From Bryobacterales bacterium (lineage in GTDB: Bacteria > Acidobacteriota > Terriglobia > Bryobacterales > Bryobacteraceae): DNA of 7,479 bases. The stretch is taken from NCBI GenBank assembly GCA_003517725.1, contig DOZZ01000176.1, positions 2,539 through 10,017 of the forward strand, read 5' to 3'. Each line of letters begins with the position of its first letter. Positions within the stretch are counted from its first letter, which is position 1. Below are positions 1-6,102 of this stretch, piece after piece. The notes below the pieces were generated by a model, which had not been told where the DNA came from, ran no database searches, and saw only the letters and a list, made by a program, of their open reading frames with translations. The translations under genes were made by a program, and so were the position numbers.

Positions 1-620
1 GTGACGTTCCGGAAATGTTCACAACGCAGCCGCGAATCGGCCCACACAATCTTGTCGGGCGATGCCGCGCCTGTCTCCGCCAGAACCTCGCGCAGCGAGG
101 CCGTCACGACGCCGCCGATGGCCGTCTCGGCCTGGTCGGCAATAAAGATCACATCGAACTCGCCGTGCATCTCACGCAGGCGCTGGGCCATCTGACCCTC
201 CAGTGATTCGGGTATCGCGGCGGCTTGTATGTAGTCGATCCGCGGGTGGTCCTCCACGCCGGTTTGCCCGTTGATGATTTTGGTATAGGTAAACGTCGTC
301 ACCAGGGGCGAGCGAATCAGTCCACGGGATTCGATGCCGCGTTCGTCGAGCGCATGCGCCAGCTCGAAGCCGTGGCCGTCATCCCCTGCGAGGCCCAGAA
401 CCGCTACGCGCGCCAGCCCGAAGGCCGCCAGGTTGTTCGCAACAGTCCCGCCGCCTCCCGGCGTTTTCTCCACCGACGTGACCGCGATCCGGTCGAGCCC
501 GGTCTCGCGCGAGCGGTCCGCGAGAGCCGGGTCGTAAGTGCACCAGCGGTCCAGGCAGATGTCGCCGACGATCAGAGCCCGCAGCCGCGGCATCGCGTCA
601 AGAATTTCGACCATAGTCAT
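1..620 (-). CDS. PfkB/ribokinase-family sugar kinase, RfaE/HldE kinase-like (C-terminus cut by window edge)
   Basis: Reading the minus strand from ATG at 620 gives an open frame of 206 codons running off the window. Seen: an N-terminal strand ending in GDICLDRW (residues 19-26), the Gly-Asp plus later Asp pattern with which PfkB kinases bind the sugar; a Gly-rich segment TPGGGGTVANNLAAFG (53-68), the first PfkB signature; and GLAGDDGHG (76-84). These resemble the kinase half of HldE/RfaE (heptose-7-phosphate kinase) more than fructokinase. The ATP-site signature (DTxGAGD) would lie beyond the edge, so activity cannot be judged. The protein should be cytoplasmic and phosphorylate a sugar or nucleoside with ATP; the substrate is unknown. 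Its ATGA overlap with the stop of the upstream gene implies translational coupling. A second in-frame ATG at 614 is an alternative start. Family assignment is firm, substrate is not. Confidence 0.88.
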   Translation of the reverse strand, partial: MTMVEILDAMPRLRALIVGDICLDRWCTYDPALADRSRETGLDRIAVTSVEKTPGGGGTVANNLAAFGLARVAVLGLAGDDGHGFELAHALDERGIESRGLIRSPLVTTFTYTKIINGQTGVEDHPRIDYIQAAAIPESLEGQMAQRLREMHGEFDVIFIADQAETAIGGVVTASLREVLAETGAASPDKIVWADSRLRCEHFRNV

Positions 621-1585
621 TCGGCCTCCAACAAAGCGCCGCGCAGGGCCGGCAGCGTTGCGCGATGGTCGCCGCAAAAATAATAGCTCTCGCCGCCATC
701 GGCCACGGTCCTGACCAGCATGGTTTTGTGCGGCCGGAAATAGTAGCCCGCGTCGCTCTTGTCCAGTTCGGAATGGATGTCGCCGCGAATCGGCACCAGA
801 TCGAAAACCGCGCTGCAGAACTTCTTGATGGACGACCCGTTCTGGTGTGCCACATTGCGCGCCATGGACAGCGCTTTCAGATACACCTCTGGCCCCATGA
901 TGGCCGACCCGAAGTTCAGCATCACGCCGTGTTCCAGGGTCTGAACGGTCCGCGCGAAGATCAGAAAATCGCGATAACTCGCCGCCCCCAGCGTGGCGCC
1001 GTCGCAATTGGGATGTTCATGGATAATGTCGTAGCCGATGCCGACGTGCACGGTAACCGGGATCGACAGCCTGTACCCCGCCGCGAGGATGCTGTGGTCC
1101 AGGTGCGGGTAACCGCTGGCCAGCAGGCGCCGGCCCAGATTCTCGCCGAGGCCCAGCGACAGATCGGCCGCCTCGGTGATCCAATCGTTCAATTCCCCGG
1201 TCTCTTTCCAAAGCCCAAACTCGCCGGACTTGATGTACCGCGCCACCTTTTCCGTGGTCGCGCCGATGCGGGCCAGCTCATAATCGTGAATCGCGCCGGC
1301 GCCGTTCATGGCCACGTGATTGATGAATCCGCGCTCCATCAGATCGATCAGAATGCGGTTGGCGCCGGCCTTGATGACGTGGCCGCCCATGATGAAGACG
1401 CGCGCCGCACACTTCTGGCGAGCAGCCAGCATGCGTTGGGCCAGCACCGGCAAATCCGGATGCGTATAAGCGATAGGCGCGGCTTGGGGCTCCAGCCAGA
1501 AATCGAGATGCAGATCGTGAATGCGCTCCGACAACGGTCGAATCGCGAGTTGTTGGCGGTCGAAGAGTGGATATTTACTAGGCAT
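617..1585 (-). CDS. Conserved protein, deoxyhypusine-synthase-like (possible NAD-dependent Rossmann-type enzyme)
   Basis: This 322-residue protein starts at ATG 1585 (MPSKYPLF). The frame stays open further upstream, but only across the neighbouring nucleotidyltransferase gene, so that extension is rejected. Seen: a hydrophobic strand and glycine turn VFIMGGHVIKAG (63-74); FINHVAMNGAGAIHDYELA (87-105), where a strand ends in an acidic/His loop; GEFGLWKETGELN (121-133); IPVTVHVGIGYDIIHEHPN (175-193); and LNFGSAIMGPEVYLKAL (223-239). The order (Gly-rich strand, NGAGAIHD, a second Gly loop, then a strand with GSAIMGPE) recalls deoxyhypusine synthase, where the equivalent parts bind NAD and spermidine. 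Bacteria lack eIF5A, so hypusination is unlikely; DHS-like bacterial proteins can act in polyamine chemistry. No signal peptide or TM segment is visible. It sits mid-operon, 23 bases after the NadD-like gene and overlapping the kinase gene by 4. The gene is real; the family call is from memory of motifs and moderate. Confidence 0.85.
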   Translation of the reverse strand: MPSKYPLFDRQQLAIRPLSERIHDLHLDFWLEPQAAPIAYTHPDLPVLAQRMLAARQKCAARVFIMGGHVIKAGANRILIDLMERGFINHVAMNGAGAIHDYELARIGATTEKVARYIKSGEFGLWKETGELNDWITEAADLSLGLGENLGRRLLASGYPHLDHSILAAGYRLSIPVTVHVGIGYDIIHEHPNCDGATLGAASYRDFLIFARTVQTLEHGVMLNFGSAIMGPEVYLKALSMARNVAHQNGSSIKKFCSAVFDLVPIRGDIHSELDKSDAGYYFRPHKTMLVRTVADGGESYYFCGDHRATLPALRGALLEAE

Positions 1586-1608
1586 GTGGTTTCGTCGGCA
1601 GCGCAGCG

Positions 1609-2211
1609 TCAGCGGTAGAGACGCGCGATGGAGGCCGCAATTTCCGAGGGTATCAGATCGTCGACCGGCCTTCCGTCGCGCAGGCGCTGGCGCACCGCGG
1701 TCGACGAGAGCGCATCGCAGCCGCACAACTCCGTAGTCCGCACGCGCGCGCGCAACTCGTCGGGAACCTCGAAAGCCTGGTCCCGCCGGGCGACCAACAT
1801 GTCGAACTCCCGCAACTGTTCGGCGAAAGACGGTCCGCTGCCGTAATCCCAATGCACGACGCGCTCGGCGGCATCGCGTCCGCACAGCAGGGTTAGCTCG
1901 GTGCGCGAGCCATAGACGGCGCGGCAAGCCCGCGCGATCGACACAAACAGCCCATCGCTCACGCTGCCCACGGAGAAGCGCGGATGCGCATCGGCCAGCG
2001 CTAGCAGCAGTTGCAGGCGCGCATCGAAAGGCACGCCCTCGTACGGCTTGTGAGGAAAGACGCGCGGCAGCACCAGCAGCGTTTCATCGCAGTTTGCCAA
2101 CGCGGCTTCGGCGAGAGCAACATGCGCGCGCGTGGGCGGGTCGAAAGCAGCGGGCAGGACCGCCAGCCGCGTGGTGGAAACGGCGGCGCGGCGATGAACC
2201 TCAAGTGCCAT
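1609..2211 (-). CDS. NadD-like nucleotidyltransferase (nicotinate-nucleotide adenylyltransferase family)
   Basis: This 200-residue protein matches the usual length of bacterial NadD. Seen: strand LAVLPAAFDPPTRAHVALAE (16-35), equivalent to the GTFDPPHxGH nucleotide-binding signature, but here T27-R28-A29-H30 with Ala where Gly is usual; LPRVFPHKPY (48-57) in the position of the NadD PxxxPPHK segment; LLCGRDAAERVVHWDYG (108-124), like the NadD LIGxD...W region; and LSSTAVRQRL (168-177), the ISSTxIR phosphate-binding motif, followed by a short LIP...I...LY tail. Family members transfer AMP (or CMP) from a nucleoside triphosphate to a phosphorylated substrate; NadD itself makes deamido-NAD in the cytoplasm. 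It is the first gene of a minus-strand operon with a DHS-like protein and a sugar kinase, so another substrate is possible. The start at 2211 has a GGGA only a few bases upstream; no better start is seen. Family firm, exact substrate uncertain. Confidence 0.85.
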   Translation of the reverse strand: MALEVHRRAAVSTTRLAVLPAAFDPPTRAHVALAEAALANCDETLLVLPRVFPHKPYEGVPFDARLQLLLALADAHPRFSVGSVSDGLFVSIARACRAVYGSRTELTLLCGRDAAERVVHWDYGSGPSFAEQLREFDMLVARRDQAFEVPDELRARVRTTELCGCDALSSTAVRQRLRDGRPVDDLIPSEIAASIARLYR

Positions 2212-2256
2212 GTTCCCGTTTTAATACGCATTTGGACGGCCAAAAATGACAATTCT

Positions 2257-2272
2257 TGCCATAATAGTGGCA
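2257..2272. promoter_or_regulatory. Candidate ParD operator (TGCCA-N6-TGGCA inverted repeat)
   Basis: TGCCATAATAGTGGCA is an inverted repeat with 5-bp arms (2257-2261 and 2268-2272) around an AT-rich centre. It lies 3 bases before the antitoxin start at 2276, inside the 64-bp gap between two divergent genes. Ribbon-helix-helix antitoxins typically bind short inverted repeats over their own promoter, and the centre holds CATAAT, a possible -10 box (2260-2265). No good -35 box is found at 17 bp. Binding is inference. Confidence 0.35.
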
Positions 2273-2275
2273 GTT

Positions 2276-2578
2276 ATGCAATCGATGAATATTTCGCTGC
2301 CGGAGCCATTGAAAGAGTTCGTGGACGAACAGGTAGACTCAGGGCGCTACAGCAGCGTTAGCGAGTACGTGCGCGAACTGATTCGTGATGATGAGCGGCG
2401 TAAGTCGCAAGACAAGCTGGAGGCGTTCCTTTTGGAAGGCATCCGAAGTGGCGAGCCTACCGAGATGACGCGCCAGGATTGGGAGCAAGTCCGCCGCGAA
2501 GCAATCAAGCGGCTCGAAGCGAGCAGGTCACGAAAGACCGCTTCTTCTCTTCTACTTGCCGGTGCAGGATGGCATTGA
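2276..2578 (+). CDS. ParD-like ribbon-helix-helix antitoxin (type II TA), C-terminus altered
   Basis: From ATG 2276 the protein is 100 residues (MQSMNISLPEPLKEFV...). Seen: a short N-terminal strand MNISLPEP followed by two helices, with GRYSSVSEYVRELIRDDERR in the middle, the classic RHH fold of CC2985-type ParD antitoxins. A charged antitoxin tail follows, with LEAFLLEGIRSGEP and MTRQDWEQVRREAIKRLEA. The family usually ends close to this Arg-rich helix; here 13 extra residues (TASSLLLAGAGWH) follow, and they are the same DNA as the ParE remnant read in another frame. RHH antitoxins dimerise, bind the operator of their own gene and wrap the cognate toxin with the tail. No strong Shine-Dalgarno is visible. 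In-frame ATGs at 2246 and 2285 are alternatives; 2276 gives the MxxMN(I/V)SLP beginning I recall for the family. It is probably an orphan antitoxin. Confidence 0.85.
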   Translation: MQSMNISLPEPLKEFVDEQVDSGRYSSVSEYVRELIRDDERRKSQDKLEAFLLEGIRSGEPTEMTRQDWEQVRREAIKRLEASRSRKTASSLLLAGAGWH

Positions 2579-2636
2579 TCTGGTTCGTGTGCTGCACGGC
2601 GGCCGTGACATCGAGCGGTTTCTCGCCGGGGTTAAA
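2526..2636 (+). pseudogene. ParE-like toxin remnant (C-terminal ~37 codons only)
   Basis: In the frame with codons starting at 2526, 2529 and so on, the translation reads GHERPLLLFYLPVQDG and then IDLVRVLHGGRDIERFLAG. ParE/RelE-family toxins end with strands of the type YLIFYRxxxDxIxIVRVLHGARDIexLL, so this is a clear C-terminal match. There is no toxin start codon or N-terminal two thirds; the frame begins inside the antitoxin gene, which is read in a different frame. The likely history is a deletion joining the antitoxin end to the toxin tail. No stop occurs in this frame at the expected toxin end (TAA occurs in other frames at 2633 and 2638), suggesting a further small indel. It should make no functional toxin. 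Confidence 0.7.
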
Positions 2637-2647
2637 TTAAAGAATCT

Positions 2648-3325
2648 ATGTTTTCCTGGGAGTGCCCCAAATGCGGACACGATAATCCGCCCTCCGCCAA
2701 GAATTGCATCTACTGCGGATACGATGAAGCTCAGGCCGAAGCCGAAGGGCTTCCTCCGCACGGCGCCCAGCCACACGAGGAAATCCCGCCGCCCGCGCCC
2801 GCGCCGCAAGCTTCCGTGGCGAGGCCTGTCCTGCACCAGCCGCGTCCACACCGCTCGGGCATGCCCACCTGGCTCATGAGCCTGCTCTTCGCCGCCGGCT
2901 TCCTGATCGTCGGCTTCGCCGTCTACTACACCATCCAGTATTTTTCGAACCGCCCCACCAGCGCCGCGCGCAGCGTGGTCAACAACGCCGTAGCGGCTCG
3001 CGATAAGGTCAGCAATCCGCTGCAAAAATATATCGAGGTGATCGGCATCCGGCTGGTGCAGGATAAAGCGCACAGGATAGAGGCGCGCTTCGTGGTGGTG
3101 AACCACGCGACCACCGAACTGGACGATGTCAGCGCCACGGTCACGCTGTGGGCCAGCACCGCCAAGTCCGAGGAAGACCCGGTCGGCACCTTCACCTTCA
3201 AAATTCCCAATCTGCCGGCCAACGACTCGAAGGAGCTCAGCGCGCCTTTGAACACCAAGCTCAAAATTTACGAGATGCCGGACTGGCAGAACCTGACCGC
3301 CGATCTCCAGATCAACGCTCAATAG
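2648..3325 (+). CDS. Zinc-ribbon, single-TM protein with extracytoplasmic FxLYD/LEA-like domain
   Basis: This 225-residue protein begins with a zinc ribbon WECPKCGHDN...NCIYCGYDE whose cysteines are C6, C9, C20 and C23. A Pro/Ala-rich linker (about 35-70) follows, then one hydrophobic segment, TWLMSLLFAAGFLIVGFAVYY (about 74-94). The C-terminal 125 residues contain alternating strands such as IEARFVVVNHATTELDDVSA and conserved-looking turns (GTFTFKIPNLPANDSKEL), which look like a beta-sandwich of the FxLYD or LEA type. The expected topology has the ribbon in the cytoplasm and the sandwich outside. Acidobacterial genomes carry many such proteins with unknown roles, so no function is assigned. 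The start ATG at 2648 puts the ribbon at the very N-terminus; the upstream Shine-Dalgarno is weak (AAAG). The last 14 bases overlap the end of the convergent glycosyltransferase gene. Confidence 0.85.
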   Translation: MFSWECPKCGHDNPPSAKNCIYCGYDEAQAEAEGLPPHGAQPHEEIPPPAPAPQASVARPVLHQPRPHRSGMPTWLMSLLFAAGFLIVGFAVYYTIQYFSNRPTSAARSVVNNAVAARDKVSNPLQKYIEVIGIRLVQDKAHRIEARFVVVNHATTELDDVSATVTLWASTAKSEEDPVGTFTFKIPNLPANDSKELSAPLNTKLKIYEMPDWQNLTADLQINAQ

Positions 3326-4772
3326 AGTTCGCACACGGCGGCAGCCGAAGGTTACGGCGCGCGTCGGACAGGCACGGCGCGCGGCGCAACGCCCGCTCGA
3401 AATCCTGGCGCGCGGCAGCGTGCTGGCCCAGCGCTTCGAGCGCCACGCCGCGATTGTTGAGTGCGTGCGGCTCGCCAGGGTCGAGCGCCAGGGCTTGCCC
3501 GAATGCCCGCAGCGCCTCGGCCGGCCGGCCCAGCTGCAGATAGACGCGGCCCTCTTCGGTAGCGACGGCAGGCTCTCGCGGCGCGAGCGAGCGCGCCTGC
3601 TCTAACAGATTCAAGGCGTCGCCTGGCTCGACCGCCCGCGAGAGTTGCAGCAGGGGCCGTACTTTGCCCGGCGCACGCGCGGCGGCTTCACTCCACAACG
3701 CGCGATCCGAGGACCACACGGCCATGCGCGTCCATGAAACGCCAATCAGCACCAGCGCTCCGGCCGCTAACATCCAGCTACGCACTGGCTGCAACGCCAC
3801 TCCGATGCCCGCGGCGAAAGCGATCATCGGCAAATAAAGGCGATGGTCGGCGGCCAGATCCGAAGCCGGAAAAATCGACGAGCTCGGCAGCAGCAGAATC
3901 AGCCCGCCCAGCCACCATCCCGTGGCTGGCCATCTTCGATACACCCGCAGCGCCGCCGCGACCAGACCGATCAGCACCAGCCACGCGCCGCCCAGCAGCA
4001 GCTTCGAAGACGGCAATTCGGGATCGATGCTGAAGCCGTAGGGAACCACCAGCAGCGCCATGTAGCGCAAGATCGAATAGCCCTGGGCCGCGGCATACCC
4101 GAGCGGCGTGACGTCCGCCGAGAAGCCGGCCCCGCTGTGCGCCGCGGCGCGCGTGGCGGCCAGCACGTGCAGACCGGCCGCAAGCGACAGCACCAGCATC
4201 GCGGACAGCGCCGCCCGGTGTTGAAGCTTACGCGCGCGCCACCAGTCGAGCCACATCAGAAATAACGGAAACGCGGCGCATTCCTCTTTGGCGCACAGCG
4301 CCAGTCCGAAGCACGCCAGCGCCAGCCACGCACGCTCGCGACGCCAAGCCCACCACGCCGCCAGGCATAACAACGCCGATAGCAGCGACCCGCGCGAGAA
4401 GACATACGCCACGGCCTCGGCCTGTACCGGATGCACCGCGACGATCAGCGCCGCAATCCAAGCCGCCTTCGCTCCGATGGCCTCGCGCAGAATCAAGAAC
4501 AGCAGCACCACCACGGCGACATGCAGCAGCAGGCTCACCGCGTGGTAGCCCAACGGCGCGCTGCCGGCCGCCAGATAATTCCAGCGGAACGTCAGCCACG
4601 TTAGCGGCCGTGTCTGCAGCCAGTTCCAGCCATGGCCGGTGATGGCCGGGTCTACCCACAGTGCGGCGTCGTCGAAATGGAAACCGTGGGTTAGAGAGGC
4701 GCCAAAGGCAAGGAGAGACGCGGCCGCCAGCAACAGGTATCGCAATCCTAAATCGTACGCCAGCGCGGTCAC
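3312..4772 (-). CDS. TMTC-like multi-pass GT-C glycosyltransferase (protein O-mannosyltransferase type) with C-terminal TPRs
   Basis: This 486-residue membrane protein has about ten hydrophobic segments between residues 10 and 350 and TPR repeats after that. Seen: FHFDDAALW (31-39), with the first-loop acidic pair D34-D35 typical of GT-C enzymes using polyprenyl-phosphate sugars; HPVQAEAVAYVFSRGSLLSA (114-133), matching the HPVHxEAVxxxxgRxELL signature of TMTC proteins; AKEECAAFPLFLMWLD (161-176), matching the KE...P motif; and FPASDLAADHRLYLPMIAF (301-319), matching the family's AERxLYLPS segment. Two TPR units lie at about 404-437 and 438-471, possibly on the opposite face from the catalytic loops. 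The likely role is transfer of a lipid-linked hexose to secreted proteins. GTG 4772 is the start, with a modest AGG upstream. The gene faces nth across 14 bases and overlaps the previous gene tail to tail. Confidence 0.88.
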   Translation of the reverse strand: MTALAYDLGLRYLLLAAASLLAFGASLTHGFHFDDAALWVDPAITGHGWNWLQTRPLTWLTFRWNYLAAGSAPLGYHAVSLLLHVAVVVLLFLILREAIGAKAAWIAALIVAVHPVQAEAVAYVFSRGSLLSALLCLAAWWAWRRERAWLALACFGLALCAKEECAAFPLFLMWLDWWRARKLQHRAALSAMLVLSLAAGLHVLAATRAAAHSGAGFSADVTPLGYAAAQGYSILRYMALLVVPYGFSIDPELPSSKLLLGGAWLVLIGLVAAALRVYRRWPATGWWLGGLILLLPSSSIFPASDLAADHRLYLPMIAFAAGIGVALQPVRSWMLAAGALVLIGVSWTRMAVWSSDRALWSEAAARAPGKVRPLLQLSRAVEPGDALNLLEQARSLAPREPAVATEEGRVYLQLGRPAEALRAFGQALALDPGEPHALNNRGVALEALGQHAAARQDFERALRRAPCLSDARRNLRLPPCANSIER

Positions 4773-4786
4773 GGTAACCTAGTTCC

Positions 4787-5458
4787 GTGCCGGCCACCAC
4801 GCCCAAACCGAAGACCGCCGCGGATCGTAAAAAGCGCTTCGCCGCCGTCTTCAAACTGCTGGACCAGATGTATCCTGATGCCACCTGCGCGCTGCTCCAC
4901 CGCTCGCCCTGGGAACTGCTGGTCGCCACTATCCTGTCGGCCCAGTGCACCGACAAGCGCGTCAACGCAGTAACGCCCGCGCTGTTCGAAAAATATCCGA
5001 CGCCGCACGATTTTGCCGCCGTGCGTCCCGAGGTGCTGGCCGACGACATCCGCTCCACCGGTTTTTTCAACAACAAAGCGCGCTCGCTGGTGGGCGCGGC
5101 GAAACGCGTGATCGAAGCGTACAGCGGCGAAGTCCCGCGCAGCATGGACGAATTGCTGACCGTGCCGGGCGCCGCGCGTAAGACGGCCAACGTGGTGCTC
5201 GGTTCGGGCTACGGCATCGCCAGCGGCATCGTGGTGGATACGCATGTGCAACGCATCACCCGCCGCCTCGACTTCACGCGCCAGACCGATCCGGTGAAGA
5301 TCGAGCAAGAGCTGGTAAAAATTGTGCCGCGTGAGCGTTGGATCCTGTTTTCACACCAGATCATCCTGCACGGGCGCGCCCTGTGCGTCGCGCGCAAACC
5401 GCTGTGCGCGGAGTGCCGTCTCGAACCGCTGTGTTACAGCCGCGACAAGACCGTCTGA
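4787..5458 (+). CDS. nth: Endonuclease III (DNA glycosylase/AP lyase)
   Basis: This 223-residue protein removes oxidised pyrimidines from DNA and cuts the abasic site, the first step of base excision repair. Seen: LLVATILSAQCTDKRVN (44-60), the family's substrate-pocket helix; a helix-hairpin-helix LLTVPGAARKTANVVLG (123-139) with catalytic lysine K132; VVDTHVQRITRRL (149-161) with catalytic aspartate D151; and a complete 4Fe-4S loop C200-X6-C207-X2-C210-X5-C216. All residues needed for activity are present. The hairpin reads GAA instead of the GVG of E. coli Nth; a GVA variant is common in other phyla. The GTG start at 4787 adds a basic N-terminal tail of about 20 residues. Its promoter must lie within the divergent glycosyltransferase gene, as only 14 bases separate the two starts. 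Confidence 0.95.
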   Translation: MPATTPKPKTAADRKKRFAAVFKLLDQMYPDATCALLHRSPWELLVATILSAQCTDKRVNAVTPALFEKYPTPHDFAAVRPEVLADDIRSTGFFNNKARSLVGAAKRVIEAYSGEVPRSMDELLTVPGAARKTANVVLGSGYGIASGIVVDTHVQRITRRLDFTRQTDPVKIEQELVKIVPRERWILFSHQIILHGRALCVARKPLCAECRLEPLCYSRDKTV

Positions 5459-5506
5459 CCCCGGCGCGCAACCTAACCCGGCCGCCCCACATCTATAGAG
5501 ACGAAC

Positions 5507-5511
5507 AGGAG
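5507..5511 (+). promoter_or_regulatory. Shine-Dalgarno AGGAG for the BON-domain gene
   Basis: AGGAG ends 8 bases before ATG 5520, ideal spacing. Its last base is the G of an in-frame GTG at 5511, so that GTG cannot be served by it. This decides the start in favour of 5520. Confidence 0.75.
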
Positions 5512-5519
5512 TGTCAATA

Positions 5520-6059
5520 ATGTTAGGGTCTCTTAGAAACACAGTCTTAGGTCTGGGCATCGCCGTCACGGCCGCGTTCGGGGCCGGCACTGTACCGGAC
5601 ACCGCGCTGCAGGCCAAAGCCGTACACGAAATCCGCATGTACCCGCAGTACAGCATCTTCGATAACATCAACGTGCGCGTCGCCAACGGCAACATCGAGC
5701 TATTGGGACAAGTGAGCGAGCCGTACAAGAAGCAGGATCTGCTGCACATTATGCAGCACATCCGCGGCGTGGCTTCGGTCACCAACGATTTAGAAGTGCT
5801 GCCGCTGTCGCCCATGGATAACCGCATCCGGTGGCAGGTGGCGCGAGCCATTTACAGCGATCCGGTGCTGTCGCGCTACTCAATGGAGCCCGTCGGGTCG
5901 ATCCATATCATTGTGGCCAACGGCCACGTGACGCTCGAGGGCGTGGTGAGCAACGAGATGGAACGCAACGTTGCGGCCTTACGCGCCTCCGGGGCGGGGC
6001 TGAGTTTCGGCCCGGTGATCAACAATCTGCGCGTCGAAGTGCCTTCGCGCAAGAGCTGA
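5520..6059 (+). CDS. Secreted protein with two BON domains
   Basis: This 179-residue protein begins with a short basic stretch and hydrophobic run (MLGSLRNTVLGLGIAVTAAF) followed by small residues, which looks like a signal peptide cut near residues 23-32. BON domain one (about 33-95) contains NINVRVANGNIELLGQV and then HIRGVASVTNDLEVLP, the strand-glycine-helix pattern of OsmY/BON proteins. Domain two (about 100-175) contains SIHIIVANGHVTLEGVVSNE and GPVINNLRVEVP, with a weaker link between its last helix and strand. BON domains bind phospholipid or other envelope components, so a periplasmic envelope-stress or membrane-maintenance role is likely. A single function cannot be assigned. It follows nth by 61 bases and ends just before a strong terminator, so it may be read alone or with nth. 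A TATAGA at 5494-5499 could be a -10 box, but no -35 box is convincing. Confidence 0.88.
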   Translation: MLGSLRNTVLGLGIAVTAAFGAGTVPDTALQAKAVHEIRMYPQYSIFDNINVRVANGNIELLGQVSEPYKKQDLLHIMQHIRGVASVTNDLEVLPLSPMDNRIRWQVARAIYSDPVLSRYSMEPVGSIHIIVANGHVTLEGVVSNEMERNVAALRASGAGLSFGPVINNLRVEVPSRKS

Positions 6060-6064
6060 CTTAG

Positions 6065-6102
6065 ACGGCAAAGCGGGCGCGGTCTCCTGCCCGCTTTGCC
6101 GT
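6065..6102 (+). terminator. Rho-independent terminator after the BON-domain gene
   Basis: A perfect 14-bp stem, ACGGCAAAGCGGGC (6065-6078) with GCCCGCTTTGCCGT (6089-6102), encloses a 10-base loop. It lies 5 bases past the stop codon and is followed by TTCCCTCCTTTATTT, a pyrimidine-rich but interrupted T tract. It separates the BON gene from the downstream kinase. Confidence 0.88.

Noticed and set aside
665..1618. 317-codon plus-strand open frame
   Set aside because: It is antisense to the DHS-like gene, with a shadow-type composition and no motif.
1586..1927. N-terminal extension of the DHS-like protein up to 1927 in the same open frame
   Set aside because: It lies wholly in another frame of the NadD-like gene, is Arg/Ala-rich like shadow translations, and the protein has a natural start at ATG 1585.
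2246..2275. ATG 2246 as start of the antitoxin
   Set aside because: It would add a hydrophobic MTILAIIVAV stretch foreign to RHH antitoxins and would cover the likely operator.
2552..3334. 260-codon minus-strand open frame
   Set aside because: It is antisense to the zinc-ribbon protein gene, which has clear domains.
4228..5190. 320-codon minus-strand open frame
   Set aside because: It spans parts of both the glycosyltransferase and nth genes in wrong frames; no motif.
5511..5519. GTG 5511 as start of the BON protein
   Set aside because: It overlaps the AGGAG Shine-Dalgarno that fits ATG 5520.
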